This document shows, in pieces, positions 8,674-17,697 of a stretch of 64,000 nt of DNA; within the stretch, counting starts at the first letter, position 1, and each line of letters starts with the position of its first letter. A program made the position numbers and the translations under genes. The notes beneath the pieces are model-generated. The model searched no databases. It worked only from the letters and a program-made list of their open reading frames with translations, and was not told where the DNA came from. This DNA comes from CBDBON01 sp965208395 (lineage in GTDB: Bacteria > Chloroflexota > Dehalococcoidia > Lucifugimonadales > CBDBON01). The stretch is from positions 434,001 to 498,000 of the forward strand of contig CBDBON010000003.1 in the NCBI GenBank assembly GCA_965208395.1, given 5' to 3'.

Positions 8674-9372
8674 GTGACCCAAGAGACGATCCTAGTCGTG
8701 GAGGACGAGGAGAACATTCTCAAGCCTCTCCGATACAACCTCCAGCGTGAAGGATACAAGGTCGTGGAGGCTGAAGACGGTCAGACAGCTCTGTCCGTCG
8801 CCGAGAACACCTCCCCCGACCTCGTTGTCCTAGATATCATGCTCCCCAAACTGGACGGATTGGAGGTCTGCCGCATCCTGAGGCAAAGAACCGAAGTGCC
8901 AATACTGATGCTGACGGCCAAGGGGGAGGAGGTCGACCGTGTCGTCGGCTTGGAGCTAGGCTCGGACGACTATGTGACGAAGCCGTTCAGCATGAGAGAG
9001 CTCATGGCGCGTATAAAGGCAGTGCTCAGACGATCCAGGTCTCAGGGGGCACTCGGACCCGCAGGTGGAGAGAAGGAGCTCAACTCCGGCGACCTGTTCA
9101 TCGACGTGGCCCGTCATGTAGTGACAAAAGACGGCGTGGCGCTCGGACTCGCACCGAGGGAGTTCGACCTGCTCTCGCTCCTGATGGCGAGCAAGGGACG
9201 TGTACTGAGCCGCGAGGAGATTCTACGTCGTGTTTGGGGGTACGGCTATATTGGCGACAGCAGGACAGTCGATGTCCACATCCGGTGGCTCAGGGCGAAG
9301 ATAGAGGCCGATCCCAGCTCACCCCAGCGGATCATCACCGTCAGAGGCGTTGGTTACCGGTTCGAGGCTTGA
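8674..9372 (+). CDS. phoB: Phosphate-regulon response regulator PhoB (OmpR family)
   Basis: A 232-residue regulator with an N-terminal receiver domain: acidic pocket D11/E12, phospho-acceptor D54 in VVLDIMLP, and K103 in VTKPFS. A C-terminal winged helix follows, with LAPREFDLLSLL and a wing ending IITVRGVGYRFE. It should bind PHO boxes such as those before pstS. A longer start at 8635 is possible, but GTG 8674 has GGAG 6 nt upstream and gives the usual family N-terminus. The stop overlaps the phoR start. Confidence 0.93.
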   Translation: MTQETILVVEDEENILKPLRYNLQREGYKVVEAEDGQTALSVAENTSPDLVVLDIMLPKLDGLEVCRILRQRTEVPILMLTAKGEEVDRVVGLELGSDDYVTKPFSMRELMARIKAVLRRSRSQGALGPAGGEKELNSGDLFIDVARHVVTKDGVALGLAPREFDLLSLLMASKGRVLSREEILRRVWGYGYIGDSRTVDVHIRWLRAKIEADPSSPQRIITVRGVGYRFEA

Positions 9373-10718
9373 AGCACTTTCGTACCCTCCATTGGCGCAT
9401 TTTGCTCGCCTATACGGCTCTCATCGTCGTATCGATCGCAGTCGTTACCGTCAGCACTATCGCGTGGGTCGCAGTTATTGCCGGACTGGCGATTGCGGTT
9501 CTGTCGATCGGGCTGGGCTACGCGCTCGCAATGCGCGCATCCCGCTCAGTACGCTCCATAACCGAGGCCGCCCGGCGAATCGGCGCCGGAGACCTCGACT
9601 ACCGCGCAAAACTCGACGTTGATGACGAGAACGCCGAGCTGGCGGCCGCCTTCAACCGTATGGCCGAGACGCTGCGACAAACCATACGAGACCTGTCCAG
9701 CGAACGGGCCAAGCTCGCCACCGTCGTCAACACGATGGCCGACGGCGTGGTCGTAACGGATGCTCAGGGAGACGTCGTTTTAACGAATCAGGCAGCCGAG
9801 ACAATGCTCCGGCCAAGACCCTTTGGTAGGCATCAGACGAGGTTGATGGACCTGCTGAGAGACTACGAGCTACAGGGCCTGGTGGAGTCGTCCAGAGAGT
9901 CGGCCTCCATACGTCACTCGGAGGTCGAGATGGTCGGTCCGTACCGATTGATCTCCGCTATAGCAACGCCACTCCCTATCAACGGAGCGCGCGGCACACT
10001 CCTTACACTCCACGATCTCACAAGCACAAGACAGCTTGATACGACCCGACGTGAATTCGTAACCAACGTCTCCCACGAGTTGAGGAGCCCTATCGCATCG
10101 CTGCTCGCCCTCATCGAGACCCTCGAGAACGGCGCCCTCGACGACAGGGACACTGCTGTAGACTTCATAGGTCGAATCCATGACGAGGCGAACCGCATGG
10201 GCGCAATCGTCGAAGAGTTGTTGGAGCTCTCACGATTGGAGAGCGGCCAAGCCCCTCTCCGACTTGCCCCGCTCAGTCTGAGCGTGATGGTAACCGACAT
10301 CACCGGACAGTTCAGACTCCGAGCGGAGAGGAGTGGGATCGACCTCGACACCTCGCTTCCGGACAGCCTTCCCCATGCTCTGGCCGATGAGACCACCTTC
10401 AGGCGTGCGCTAGTCAATCTGGTCGACAACGCCCTCAAGTTCACCCCGGCGGGTGGACAGGTCCATATGTCGGTCACGGAGGAGGAAGATACAATCAAGG
10501 TGGAGGTTAGGGACACCGGCGAGGGAATTCCCCGAGAGCATCTACCGCATATCTTCGAGCGATTCTACAAGGTGGACAGGTCCCGGCGAGACAAGGGCAC
10601 GGGACTGGGACTGGCCATCGTCAAGCACACCGTCGAGGCCCACGGAGGTCGCGTCGATGCCGAGAGTGAGGAGGGGGAGGGAAGCGTCTTCTCGGTATCG
10701 GTGCCGCGGGCGACCTAG
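9369..10718 (+). CDS. phoR: Phosphate-regulon sensor histidine kinase PhoR
   Basis: A 449-residue membrane kinase. Two hydrophobic segments (about 11-28 and 32-53) are joined by almost no outside loop, so it lacks a periplasmic sensor and probably reads the state of the Pst importer through PhoU. Then come a HAMP linker (about 58-110), a PAS domain (about 115-215), the phospho-acceptor H236 in FVTNVSHELRSPI, and an ATPase domain with NLVDNALKF, DTGEGI and GTGLGLAIVK. The TTG start overlaps the phoB TGA in a TTGA arrangement, giving tight coupling. Confidence 0.93.
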   Translation: MKHFRTLHWRILLAYTALIVVSIAVVTVSTIAWVAVIAGLAIAVLSIGLGYALAMRASRSVRSITEAARRIGAGDLDYRAKLDVDDENAELAAAFNRMAETLRQTIRDLSSERAKLATVVNTMADGVVVTDAQGDVVLTNQAAETMLRPRPFGRHQTRLMDLLRDYELQGLVESSRESASIRHSEVEMVGPYRLISAIATPLPINGARGTLLTLHDLTSTRQLDTTRREFVTNVSHELRSPIASLLALIETLENGALDDRDTAVDFIGRIHDEANRMGAIVEELLELSRLESGQAPLRLAPLSLSVMVTDITGQFRLRAERSGIDLDTSLPDSLPHALADETTFRRALVNLVDNALKFTPAGGQVHMSVTEEEDTIKVEVRDTGEGIPREHLPHIFERFYKVDRSRRDKGTGLGLAIVKHTVEAHGGRVDAESEEGEGSVFSVSVPRAT

Positions 10719-10751
10719 CCCTCAAACCCCGACCTTAGACGACTAGAGAAG

Positions 10752-11714
10752 ATGCCAGTGCCTGAAACCACAAACATGAGCAGCGTACAGCAAGAGGTGG
10801 TAGTCTCCGGGAGCGCGACCAAGCGACGTGCGAACCGTCGGCGAGACCTCGAAGGGAAGATCGTCCGGTGGATATTCTTCCTCTGCGCCGTGGCTTCGAT
10901 CCTCACGACCGTTGGGATCGTATTCAGTCTGGCCTCCCAGGCCGTTGGCTTCTTCCTGGAGGTTCCGCCCTGGGAATTCCTTACGGGCACTCGGTGGGCG
11001 CCGATCCTCGTGCCCCAGTCGTTCGGCGTGCTTCCCCTGGTAGCCGGGACACTACTCGTCTCGGTGCTAGCCGGCCTGGTAGCGATCCCGATCGGGCTAG
11101 CTACGGCGATATTCCTGGCAGAGTACGCTCCGGACAAGATCCGCCGTATCATCAAACCCACTCTTGAGGTACTCGCCGGAATCCCCACAGTCGTCTACGG
11201 ATACTTTGCACTGACCTTCGTCACGCCCCAGCTACAGAAACTGATACCCGATCTGCTCATCTTCAATGCACTGAGCGCAGGGATCGTCATGGGCATCATG
11301 ATTATCCCGATGGTGTCGTCGTTGAGCGAGGACGCGATGGTGGCGGTTCCACGATCGCTAAGAGAGGCGGCCTACGGCCTCGGAGCGACGCGGCTGGAGG
11401 TGACGCTTCGCGTGGTCGTGCCCGCCGCGCTGTCGGGCATAGTCGCCGCCTTCATTCTAGGCCTGTCAAGGGCCATCGGAGAGACGATGCTCGTGACAAT
11501 TGCCGCAGGGGCCACTCCGAATCTGACGGCAAATCCGTTGGAGAGCATTCAGACGATGACAGCCTACATCGTCCAGCTCAGCCTCGGTGAGGCTCCACAC
11601 GGCTCGATAGAGTACAACACCATATTCGCAGTCGGGCTGCTGCTGTTCTGCATCACCCTTGGCATGAACGTCATCGGCCACTGGATCGTGCGTCGGTGGA
11701 GGGAGCAGTACTAA
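10752..11714 (+). CDS. pstC: Phosphate ABC transporter permease PstC
   Basis: A 320-residue inner-membrane permease with six predicted helices. The cytoplasmic coupling loop LREAAYGLGATRLEV is the EAA-type contact for PstB. The N-terminal 35 residues are polar and cytoplasmic. It forms the phosphate channel with PstA. Its TAA stop overlaps the pstA ATG (TAATG). Confidence 0.95.
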   Translation: MPVPETTNMSSVQQEVVVSGSATKRRANRRRDLEGKIVRWIFFLCAVASILTTVGIVFSLASQAVGFFLEVPPWEFLTGTRWAPILVPQSFGVLPLVAGTLLVSVLAGLVAIPIGLATAIFLAEYAPDKIRRIIKPTLEVLAGIPTVVYGYFALTFVTPQLQKLIPDLLIFNALSAGIVMGIMIIPMVSSLSEDAMVAVPRSLREAAYGLGATRLEVTLRVVVPAALSGIVAAFILGLSRAIGETMLVTIAAGATPNLTANPLESIQTMTAYIVQLSLGEAPHGSIEYNTIFAVGLLLFCITLGMNVIGHWIVRRWREQY

Positions 11715-12595
11715 TGGCGGCACGTGGGGAAATGTTCCAACGGAGAGCACAGCTTCGTCGCGGCGTGGGAGGGGTGTTCTATGTCATCTTCCTGATGGCC
11801 GTATGCGTGGGCATCATCGGCCTAGTCATCCTGCTCGCCAGGATACTGGTCGAGGGCATTCCCTGGCTTAGCCTGCATCTGTTTACGGACTACCCGTCAA
11901 GGCATCCGGAGCAGGCTGGACTGAAGTCGGCAATGATGGGCACGGTTTGGATCATGGGACTGACCGCGCTCTTTACCGTGCCGATCGGCGTCAGTTCTGC
12001 AATCTATCTCGAGGAGTACGCGCCCAAGAACTGGCTGACACGTCTGATTGAGGTGAACATCTCCAATCTGGCAGGCGTCCCTTCGATCGTCTACGGTCTT
12101 CTCGGGCTCGCCCTGTTCGTCCAGTTCATGGCGATGGGAAGGAGCTTACTCGCCGGCGCACTCACTCTTTCGCTACTCGTGCTCCCAATCGTAATCCTCG
12201 CATCGAGAGAGGCGATACGAGCAGTGCCCGACACCTACCGTCAGGCGGGCTATGCACTGGGGGCGGACCAGTGGCAGGTCATCAAAGGGATCGTCCTGCC
12301 GTCGGCCTTGCCCGGCATTCTGACCGGCACCATACTGGCCCTCTCGCGGGCGATCGGCGAGGCGGCTCCTGTCATTGCCATCAGCGCTCTGGTCTACATC
12401 ACATTCGTCCCCACCGACCCGTTGGACAGATTCACTGTCCTCCCTATACAGATATACAACTGGGTATCGAGGCCTCAGGACGACTTCCGAGGCCTCGCAG
12501 CCGCCGGGATAATCGTCCTCCTCGTGATACTGCTGTCGATGAACGCATTGGCCATATTCCTACGAAACAGATACCAGGTCAGGTCCGAGGAGTAG
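11714..12595 (+). CDS. pstA: Phosphate ABC transporter permease PstA
   Basis: A 293-residue permease, partner of PstC. Six membrane segments are predicted, with the coupling loop YRQAGYALGADQWQV and the typical LSRAIGEAAPVI. The ATG overlaps the pstC stop. An in-frame ATG 18 nt upstream lies inside pstC and is less likely. One base separates its stop from the pstB ATG. Confidence 0.95.
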   Translation: MAARGEMFQRRAQLRRGVGGVFYVIFLMAVCVGIIGLVILLARILVEGIPWLSLHLFTDYPSRHPEQAGLKSAMMGTVWIMGLTALFTVPIGVSSAIYLEEYAPKNWLTRLIEVNISNLAGVPSIVYGLLGLALFVQFMAMGRSLLAGALTLSLLVLPIVILASREAIRAVPDTYRQAGYALGADQWQVIKGIVLPSALPGILTGTILALSRAIGEAAPVIAISALVYITFVPTDPLDRFTVLPIQIYNWVSRPQDDFRGLAAAGIIVLLVILLSMNALAIFLRNRYQVRSEE

Positions 12596-12596
12596 G

Positions 12597-13370
12597 ATGT
12601 CACAGGAATCGAAAGTGTTGGATGCTACCGGGCTCAACGTCTGGTATGGAGACTTCCGCGCCCTGAGGGATGTCGACATCGCCGTCAATGAGCACCGTGT
12701 GACTGCTCTAATTGGTCCTTCAGGGTGCGGCAAGAGCACGCTGCTGCGGTGCTTCAACCGCATGAACGACCTAGTTCCCACGAGCAGAGTCACCGGTCGG
12801 GTCCTGTTTCAGGGTGAAGACCTGTATGGTTCGGAGGTCGACCCGACCGATATACGATCACGGATAGGTATGGTGTTCCAGAAGCCAAACCCCTTCCCCA
12901 AGTCGATCTTCGATAACGTCGCATTCGGCCTCAGGATCAACGGTTTCATGGGCGATGTCTCTGAAGCAGTGGAGCGCTCGCTCCGCCAGGCAGCCCTCTG
13001 GGACGAGGTGCGCGACCGGCTGGGCAACAGCGCCTTGACCCTGTCCGGAGGACAGCAGCAGCGCCTCTGTCTGGCAAGGGCACTGGCCGTGGAGCCTGAG
13101 ATCATCCTTATGGACGAACCAGCTTCGGCGTTGGATCCGATCGCCACGCTGGCAATCGAAGAGCTTATCCGGGAACTCAGCTCCGACTATACGATAGTCA
13201 TCGTCACGCACAATATGCAGCAGGCGGCGCGCGTATCCGACGAGACCGCTTTTCTTATGGTTGACGAAGACCGAGCTGGATATCTCGTCGAGTTCGACTC
13301 CACCCATCGAATCTTTACCAACCCAACCGACGAAAGAACCGAGGCCTACATCACAGGACGGTTCAGCTAA
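12597..13370 (+). CDS. pstB: Phosphate ABC transporter ATPase PstB
   Basis: A 257-residue ABC ATPase of normal family length. Walker A GPSGCGKST (40-48), signature LSGGQQQR, Walker B IILMDEPASALDP and the switch His in IVTHNMQQA are all intact. It powers phosphate import through PstCA. It is followed after 16 bp by phoU. Confidence 0.97.
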   Translation: MSQESKVLDATGLNVWYGDFRALRDVDIAVNEHRVTALIGPSGCGKSTLLRCFNRMNDLVPTSRVTGRVLFQGEDLYGSEVDPTDIRSRIGMVFQKPNPFPKSIFDNVAFGLRINGFMGDVSEAVERSLRQAALWDEVRDRLGNSALTLSGGQQQRLCLARALAVEPEIILMDEPASALDPIATLAIEELIRELSSDYTIVIVTHNMQQAARVSDETAFLMVDEDRAGYLVEFDSTHRIFTNPTDERTEAYITGRFS

Positions 13371-13386
13371 TCCGGAAGGCGGTGCC

Positions 13387-14052
13387 ATGCCCAGAACAGA
13401 TTTCGACAAAGACCTGCGAGCCGTCCAAGATGATCTTCTCGTGCTTGGGAGCATGGTGGAAAAGGCGATAGCCAACGCCCTGGACGCGCTCAAACGACAG
13501 GACCTCGACGAGGCCAGGCGTGTCGTGCAGCAGGACGATCTGATCGATCATCACCGCTTCCAGCTGGAAGAGCGCTGCATCGACCTGATCGCCACTCAGC
13601 AGCCGTTGGCCGGGGACCTCCGGGTCCTCATAGCTGGACTGCATATCGCGGTAGAGCTCGAACGAATGGGTGACTATGCGGAGGGGATCGCCAAGATCTG
13701 CATAATGATGGGTAACGAGCCGCCGCTTAAACCCCTAATAGACATCCCGAAGATGGCGGACAAGTCGATCCAGATGCTGCGCCGCAGTCTGGATGCGCTT
13801 GTCAACCGGGACGTCGTCACGGCCATGTCCGTGTGCGATGCCGACGACGAGGTCGACAAGCTTTACGACGATGTATACACAGAGCTGATCGGTATGATGA
13901 TCGAGGATCCCGATACGGTCAGGCGCGCCACCTACCTGCTCTGGGTCGCCCACGATCTCGAGCGCGTCGCGGACAGGACCACGAACATCGCAGAGCGCGC
14001 CATATACCTCGTCACGGGCGATATGACCGACATCGACGTCTCGGTCTACTAA
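13387..14052 (+). CDS. phoU: Phosphate signalling protein PhoU
   Basis: A 221-residue, all-helical cytoplasmic protein with two PhoU repeats. Each holds a metal-binding acidic run: ELERMGDYAEGIAKI in the first and DLERVADRTTNIAERAIYL in the second. It links Pst transport state to PhoR and limits uptake. The ATG follows GGAAGGCGGTGCC; a longer open frame upstream lies within pstB and is rejected. It ends convergently with the deacetylase gene with a 4-bp overlap. Confidence 0.96.
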   Translation: MPRTDFDKDLRAVQDDLLVLGSMVEKAIANALDALKRQDLDEARRVVQQDDLIDHHRFQLEERCIDLIATQQPLAGDLRVLIAGLHIAVELERMGDYAEGIAKICIMMGNEPPLKPLIDIPKMADKSIQMLRRSLDALVNRDVVTAMSVCDADDEVDKLYDDVYTELIGMMIEDPDTVRRATYLLWVAHDLERVADRTTNIAERAIYLVTGDMTDIDVSVY

Positions 14053-15182
14053 GCGGGCCGCAGGCCGTGGCTCGGGAAGATCAGCCGGTGCACGGCTGAC
14101 ACGCTGCCCTCGGCGAAGGTCCGCGTGTCGTTGCGGATCGAGTCGCGAACGGACGGCTCGCTCTGATCGCTCAGCGTCGACACCCCGTAACGCTCCCGAT
14201 ACGACTCGGGAATGGTCTCCGAAAAGCTCTGCTCCGACATCACACCGTATGCCAACGTCCATGCCCTGGCGACGGCTTGGAGATCGTAGCCGCCACCTCC
14301 CAGCGCCAACCATCGGCCCGGCGACACCGCGGCAAGTTCCCTAACCGCCTCAGCGAACCCCTGAACGGTCAGCGCGATATGCGTTATGGGGTCCCGGTAG
14401 TGCGAGTCTATACCCAACTGGGTGACAAGCACGTCAGGTTGGAAGGCTCGTATGAGCGGCGGCACCACCTCCCTAAAGGCCCACAGATACACCTCATCCG
14501 ACGTATATGGATATAGCGGAAGGTTCACGGAGTAGCCTCTACCACGCCCCGCGCCGCTCTCCTGAACGAACCCGGTGCCCGGGAACAGAAACGCGCCCGA
14601 CTCGTGAACCGATATTGTCAGGACCGAGTCAGTGTCGTAGAAAGCGTGCTGCACTCCGTCGCCGTGATGGCAGTCAATGTCCACGTATGCAACCCGCATG
14701 CCCTGTGCTACGAGCTGGTTTATTGCGATGACGGGGTCGTTGAAGACACAGAATCCGTAGGCATAGCCCGGCATCGCATGATGGAGCCCGCCGGCAATGT
14801 TATAGGCAGCCTCTACCTCGTCAGCCACCAGAAGCTCCGCCGCCCGCAGAGACGCGCCCGTAGACCACACTGCGGCGTCGTAAACCCCATCGTAGACCGG
14901 ATTGTCTCCCGGGCCGAAGTTGAACGCCGCCGCGTTAAGATCGCCCTCACCAAGGTCCAGACGCCTCACCGCGGCGACATACTCGCGGGTGTGAAACGAG
15001 GCTATCTCCTCTTCGGTCGCCTCCCTAGGCTCAGCGACCCTGGCGTTGCTGGGACCGAACGCTCCATAAGACTCCAACAACTCGTAGGTATACCTGAGAC
15101 GAGCAGGCTTCATAGGGTGAGTCTCGCTCAGGACATGGCGAGACAGGCGGTCGGAGTAGACAAAGGCGGTCTCTCTTAACAC
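14049..15182 (-). CDS. acuC: AcuC-like histone deacetylase family protein
   Basis: A 377-residue class I HDAC-fold zinc amidohydrolase. Zinc and charge-relay motifs are visible: GLHHAMPGYAYGFCVFND with the His-His dyad, VDIDCHHGDGVQ with the zinc Asp/His, TISVHESG, and LGIDSHYRD. AcuC relatives deacetylate acetyl-CoA synthetase; no acs is nearby, so the substrate is unknown. The start is GTG at 15182 with GGGAG very close upstream. Its end overlaps phoU by 4 bp on the other strand. Confidence 0.85.
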   Translation of the reverse strand: MLRETAFVYSDRLSRHVLSETHPMKPARLRYTYELLESYGAFGPSNARVAEPREATEEEIASFHTREYVAAVRRLDLGEGDLNAAAFNFGPGDNPVYDGVYDAAVWSTGASLRAAELLVADEVEAAYNIAGGLHHAMPGYAYGFCVFNDPVIAINQLVAQGMRVAYVDIDCHHGDGVQHAFYDTDSVLTISVHESGAFLFPGTGFVQESGAGRGRGYSVNLPLYPYTSDEVYLWAFREVVPPLIRAFQPDVLVTQLGIDSHYRDPITHIALTVQGFAEAVRELAAVSPGRWLALGGGGYDLQAVARAWTLAYGVMSEQSFSETIPESYRERYGVSTLSDQSEPSVRDSIRNDTRTFAEGSVSAVHRLIFPSHGLRPA

Positions 15183-15228
15183 TCCCGCCTCTTAAGTGTG
15201 TGACCCATGCGCAGCAAGCTGAGGGCTG

Positions 15229-15780
15229 CTACTCCTTGTGTCTGTGCTCTGTCCCGAGGTCTTCGACGTCGAGGGTTTCGACGAAGTCCTTGAAGGCGGA
15301 GAGGCTCTTAAGCTCCTCTTCCCTGAGCGGCCTCGGCTCCTCACCACCCTCTCCTGGGACGACCGGAGTCCCCGTCTCCGCATCCATCTTGACGCCCGCT
15401 CGCTGCACAACGTCGGCGTCCGCATAGATCGGCGCCTGCGCCCGCACGGCGAGGGCGATCGCGTCGCTCGGACGGCAGTCCACCTCAGTCATCGCACCGT
15501 TTCTCTGCAGCACGATCTTGGCGAAAAAGGTGTCATCGCTCAGGTCGGAGACAACGATATGGTCGATTGTCGCTCCCAGGCTCGTTATAACCATCCCCAA
15601 CAGATCGTGGGTCATCGGACGCGGTACCGACACATCCTGAAGCTTCAAGGCTATAGAATCGGCCTCCGGAGCACCAATCCAGATAGGCAGATACTGGTCC
15701 GAGTCCTTCACACGCAGTATCACGACCCTCTGATAGTTCATCAGACTGACGCGTATGCTGTCTATGCTCATCTCCAGCAT
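15229..15780 (-). CDS. Bifunctional nuclease (DUF151) family protein
   Basis: A 183-residue protein with a DUF151/BFN domain over the first 135 residues: VVILRVKDSDQYLPIWIGAPEADSIAL, THDLLG, and RPSDAIALAVRAQAPIYAD. Plant relatives have RNase and DNase activity; the bacterial role is unclear. The remaining tail is charged and variable. An AAAGGAG site 7 nt before ATG 15780 fixes the start. A strong promoter lies just upstream. Confidence 0.88.
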   Translation of the reverse strand: MLEMSIDSIRVSLMNYQRVVILRVKDSDQYLPIWIGAPEADSIALKLQDVSVPRPMTHDLLGMVITSLGATIDHIVVSDLSDDTFFAKIVLQRNGAMTEVDCRPSDAIALAVRAQAPIYADADVVQRAGVKMDAETGTPVVPGEGGEEPRPLREEELKSLSAFKDFVETLDVEDLGTEHRHKE

Positions 15781-15833
15781 CGAGACGCTCCTTTCGATGC
15801 AACTGTGGGCGCCTGCCCCAGCGCCCAGAACTC

Positions 15834-15862
15834 ATTCTAAGTACAGGCTATAGCAGTGTCAA
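15834..15862 (-). promoter_or_regulatory. Promoter for the DUF151 gene
   Basis: On the minus strand TTGACA (15857-15862) and TAGAAT (15834-15839) are 17 bp apart, a near-consensus sigma-70 promoter about 50 nt upstream of the start codon. Confidence 0.7.
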
Positions 15863-15898
15863 CGGAGCGCCGGGTGTCCAATCGGACACAACGCACCG

Positions 15899-16090
15899 TC
15901 AGACATCTCTAGGCAACACCTCCTTCACTCTCTTCTCCAATGTAGACCTCGGCATCACCACTCTACGCCGGCAGCCGAAGCATCGTATTCCGATGTCGGC
16001 CCCGAGCCGAACGACCTCCCACTCGAACCCGCCGCAAGGATGCCGCTTCTTGAGCCTTACCGTATCACCCATATGAAACGCTACGACCAC
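15899..16090 (-). CDS. DUF951 domain-containing protein
   Basis: A 63-residue protein with the DUF951 pattern: MGDTVRLKKRHPCGGFEWEVVRLGADIGIRCFGCRRRV. Two Cys in CFGC plus the HPCGG Cys could form a small zinc site, and the basic residues suggest nucleic-acid contact. The function is unknown. The ATG overlaps the end of pyrF by 10 bp, so it is translated from the pyrF message. A weak 6-bp hairpin (15874-15889) lies downstream. Confidence 0.85.
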   Translation of the reverse strand: MVVAFHMGDTVRLKKRHPCGGFEWEVVRLGADIGIRCFGCRRRVVMPRSTLEKRVKEVLPRDV

Positions 16091-16920
16091 CCCCTGCCCT
16101 CCAGCGATAGGACACGATCTATCCGCTCCTTCAGGCGTAGCGCGGCCTCCCTGGCTGCATCTCCAAAGTCCTGGGGCCTCCGCGACGCATAAGTGATCCC
16201 GCGCGACGAGCTGATCAGCAGGTTCTGATGGTCACTGTCCAGCCCGCTCCTTACCGAAGCCTCTAACTGTCCACTCTGCGCGCCCACTCCAGGCACCAGT
16301 ATGGGCACCCCCGGAGCCAGCTCTCGCACCCGTGCCAACTCCTGAGGATAGGTCGCGCCCACCACCAATCCCAGGTTCCCTGCCGTGTCCCGCTGGACGG
16401 CGCGCAATGCCACCTGCTCATATAGGGTACGCCCGCCGCTCGCGTCATCCAGAGCGAGGTCCTGAAACTCACCCGCCCCATCGTTCGAGGAGCGGCACAA
16501 AACGAACACACCCCTGTCCCGATACTCGAAGAACGGCTCAAGCGACTCTCCACCAGCGTAGGCGTTGACCGTTGCGCCGTCGAACCCCCACACGTCGAAC
16601 AACGCGGCGGCGTACTTGCGATTCGAGGACGTTATATCCCCACGCTTGGCGTCACCGATGATCAGCACCTGCGGGGCCTCGGCGCGTATGTGCCCGATGG
16701 TCCTCTCCAGTGCGCGGAAGCCGTCAATTCCCAGCGCTTCATAGAAGGACAGGTTCGGCTTGTACGCGCATACCAAGTCCTTCGTAGCGTCGACGATCGC
16801 GGCGTTGAACACGGTCACATCGGGCAGGGCCATCAGATCGGGGTCGGGGTCGAGGCCCACGCACAACAGGCTCCGGTTCGCCTCGGTCGCCTCTCGAAAT
16901 CTCGCGTGAAAACTCGTCAT
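16081..16920 (-). CDS. pyrF: Orotidine-5'-phosphate decarboxylase (type 2)
   Basis: A 279-residue TIM-barrel enzyme that makes UMP in the last step of pyrimidine synthesis. LLCVGLDPDPD near the N-terminus and IGDAKRGDI, with the catalytic Asp-Lys-Asp set, are diagnostic, as is VGATYP. ATG 16920 gives the normal N-terminus (MTSFHARF). A TTG at 16956 with AGGAG only 1 nt away is a poorer choice. No other pyr genes are in the window. Confidence 0.94.
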   Translation of the reverse strand: MTSFHARFREATEANRSLLCVGLDPDPDLMALPDVTVFNAAIVDATKDLVCAYKPNLSFYEALGIDGFRALERTIGHIRAEAPQVLIIGDAKRGDITSSNRKYAAALFDVWGFDGATVNAYAGGESLEPFFEYRDRGVFVLCRSSNDGAGEFQDLALDDASGGRTLYEQVALRAVQRDTAGNLGLVVGATYPQELARVRELAPGVPILVPGVGAQSGQLEASVRSGLDSDHQNLLISSSRGITYASRRPQDFGDAAREAALRLKERIDRVLSLEGRGWS

Positions 16921-16976
16921 CTCTTTCGTCCCTTGGAATAACTGAACTGTAATCAATCTCCTAGGTGGATGCTATC

Positions 16977-17687
16977 ATGTCGCACCACCCCGCTACTATG
17001 ACGGAACAACGCACATCCACAGACCGAAAGATGCTGCTCGGCATCTACGGAGACCTACTCCAGCGATACGGCCCGCAACACTGGTGGCCCGCGGACACGC
17101 CCTTCGAGGTGATGGTGGGCGCAATACTGACCCAGGCCACCTCATGGACCGGTGCCGCGAAGGCGATCGCACGGTTGAAGACGGCCGGAGCGCTATCACC
17201 GTCGGCGATACGTGCTATGAATACAGATACTCTTGCAGGGCTAATCCGCGCCAGCGTATACCACAACTCCAAGGCGCGTCGGCTCAAGGAGCTGGCGGCT
17301 TACCTGGACAGGCGGTTCGGCAACGATCTGGACACCATGTCGCACCAGGCGACTGACACCCTCAGGGAGGAGCTCCTGAGCGTATATGGCATAGGCGAGG
17401 AGACGGCCGACGCGATCCTTCTCTACGCCGTGGGGAAACCGGCTTTCGTCATCGACGCATACACCATGAGGCTCTTCTCGAGGCTGGGATTGGCCCCGGA
17501 ACGGCACTCCTACTCAAGATACCGCGAGATGTTCACTGCGGCTTTGCCGGAGGATCAGCCCCTCTTCGCCGAATACCATGCGCTGATCGTCCGCCACGCG
17601 GTCGAGGTGTGCCGGAGACGTCCCGAATGCAGCCGATGCTGCCTGCTCCGTATATGCCCGACCGGCGAAGAGGTCGTAGCACGTTGA
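16977..17687 (+). CDS. Endonuclease III-like HhH-GPD DNA glycosylase with 4Fe-4S loop
   Basis: A protein of about 236 residues in the endonuclease III/MagIII branch. PFEVMVGAILTQATSW is the N-terminal substrate region, VYGIGEETADAILLYAVGK the helix-hairpin-helix, and VIDAYTMRLFSRLG carries the catalytic Asp. The position of the lyase Lys of endonuclease III is Glu here, so a monofunctional glycosylase (for example on alkylated bases) is likely. The C-terminus has an iron-sulfur motif C-X5-C-X2-C-X5-C. The start is uncertain: GTG 16965, ATG 16977 and ATG 16998 are all in frame, with no clear ribosome site. It is divergent from pyrF. Confidence 0.85.
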   Translation: MSHHPATMTEQRTSTDRKMLLGIYGDLLQRYGPQHWWPADTPFEVMVGAILTQATSWTGAAKAIARLKTAGALSPSAIRAMNTDTLAGLIRASVYHNSKARRLKELAAYLDRRFGNDLDTMSHQATDTLREELLSVYGIGEETADAILLYAVGKPAFVIDAYTMRLFSRLGLAPERHSYSRYREMFTAALPEDQPLFAEYHALIVRHAVEVCRRRPECSRCCLLRICPTGEEVVAR

Positions 17688-17697
17688 GAATAGTCGT

